From Pseudomonadota bacterium (lineage in GTDB: Bacteria; Pseudomonadota; Alphaproteobacteria; Acetobacterales; Acetobacteraceae), in contig JAKBCD010000114.1 of NCBI GenBank assembly GCA_021808205.1, positions 1-6,495 on the forward strand: DNA of 6,495 bases, given 5' to 3'. The notes beneath the pieces were generated by a model that saw nothing but the letters and a program-made list of their open reading frames with translations, had not been told where the DNA came from and made no database searches. Positions 6,407-6,495 of this stretch are shown piece by piece (position 1 is the first letter of the stretch; the number at the start of each line of letters is the position of its first letter). The translations under genes and the position numbers were made by a program.

Positions 6407-6495
6407 ATGTCCTGGCTGCACAATCCGCTCACCGGCCCGGAAGGCGGGGCCGAGCTGGTCATCACCCCGATCACCCATGACATTGGCGGTTTGCG
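6407..6495 (+). CDS. Probable pirin-family protein, N-terminal fragment
   Basis: Only 29 codons plus two bases are inside the window. The peptide starts MSWLHNPLTG, and ELVITPITHDIGGL (16-29) resembles the first strand of pirin-family bicupins, which commonly begin with a 'vi.pr..dlGgf.VrRalP' segment. The conserved metal-binding histidines and the PF.ffDh.gP motif would lie beyond the edge. The gene starts 57 bases after thiD on the same strand with a strong ribosome site, and may be read from the folP operon or from its own promoter. Many family members are poorly understood; some show quercetinase activity or regulatory roles. A different family cannot be excluded on so few residues. Confidence 0.5.
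   Translation, partial: MSWLHNPLTGPEGGAELVITPITHDIGGL

Overview
This is an ordinary, gene-dense chromosomal stretch of a GC-rich bacterium. The gene families, the clean folP-glmM-thiD order and the short overlapping junctions fit an alphaproteobacterium. The sequence character suggests, without proving it, an acetic-acid or acidophile relative (Acetobacteraceae). I see no insertion sequence, tRNA, rRNA, CRISPR array, phage gene or integration scar. Almost every base is accounted for by eight genes; the only gaps are about 74, 57 and 57 bases long.

Left half, minus strand (3289 down to 1): four genes point leftward. They are a glutathione S-transferase-like protein (3289-2633), a small exported PCu(A)C-like protein (2636-2205), a three-part family 2 glycosyltransferase (2130-505) and the first 169 residues of a family 4 glycosyltransferase (508 to the left edge). 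Two junctions are ATGA overlaps, so the pairs GST/PCu(A)C and GT2/GT4 are probably translationally coupled. The two glycosyltransferases suggest the start of a surface-polysaccharide locus continuing off the left edge. Between PCu(A)C and GT2 lies a 74-base gap with nested inverted repeats over a TATAAA box. This is the most plausible regulatory site in the window.

Right half, plus strand (3347 to 6349): folP (dihydropteroate synthase), glmM (phosphoglucosamine mutase) and thiD (hydroxymethylpyrimidine phosphate kinase) overlap by 8 and 4 bases and form a compact operon feeding folate, cell-wall amino-sugar and thiamine synthesis. After a 57-base gap a new gene begins at 6407 with a good ribosome binding site. 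Its 29 visible residues look like the start of a pirin-family protein.

The divergent gst/folP gap (3290-3346) holds one AT-rich spot, the palindrome CTATAG, which could act as a -10 element in both directions. The most notable protein observation is that the PCu(A)C-like protein lacks the His-x-Met copper ligands of its family. I found no convincing undescribed multi-gene system; the findings are local points of interest.
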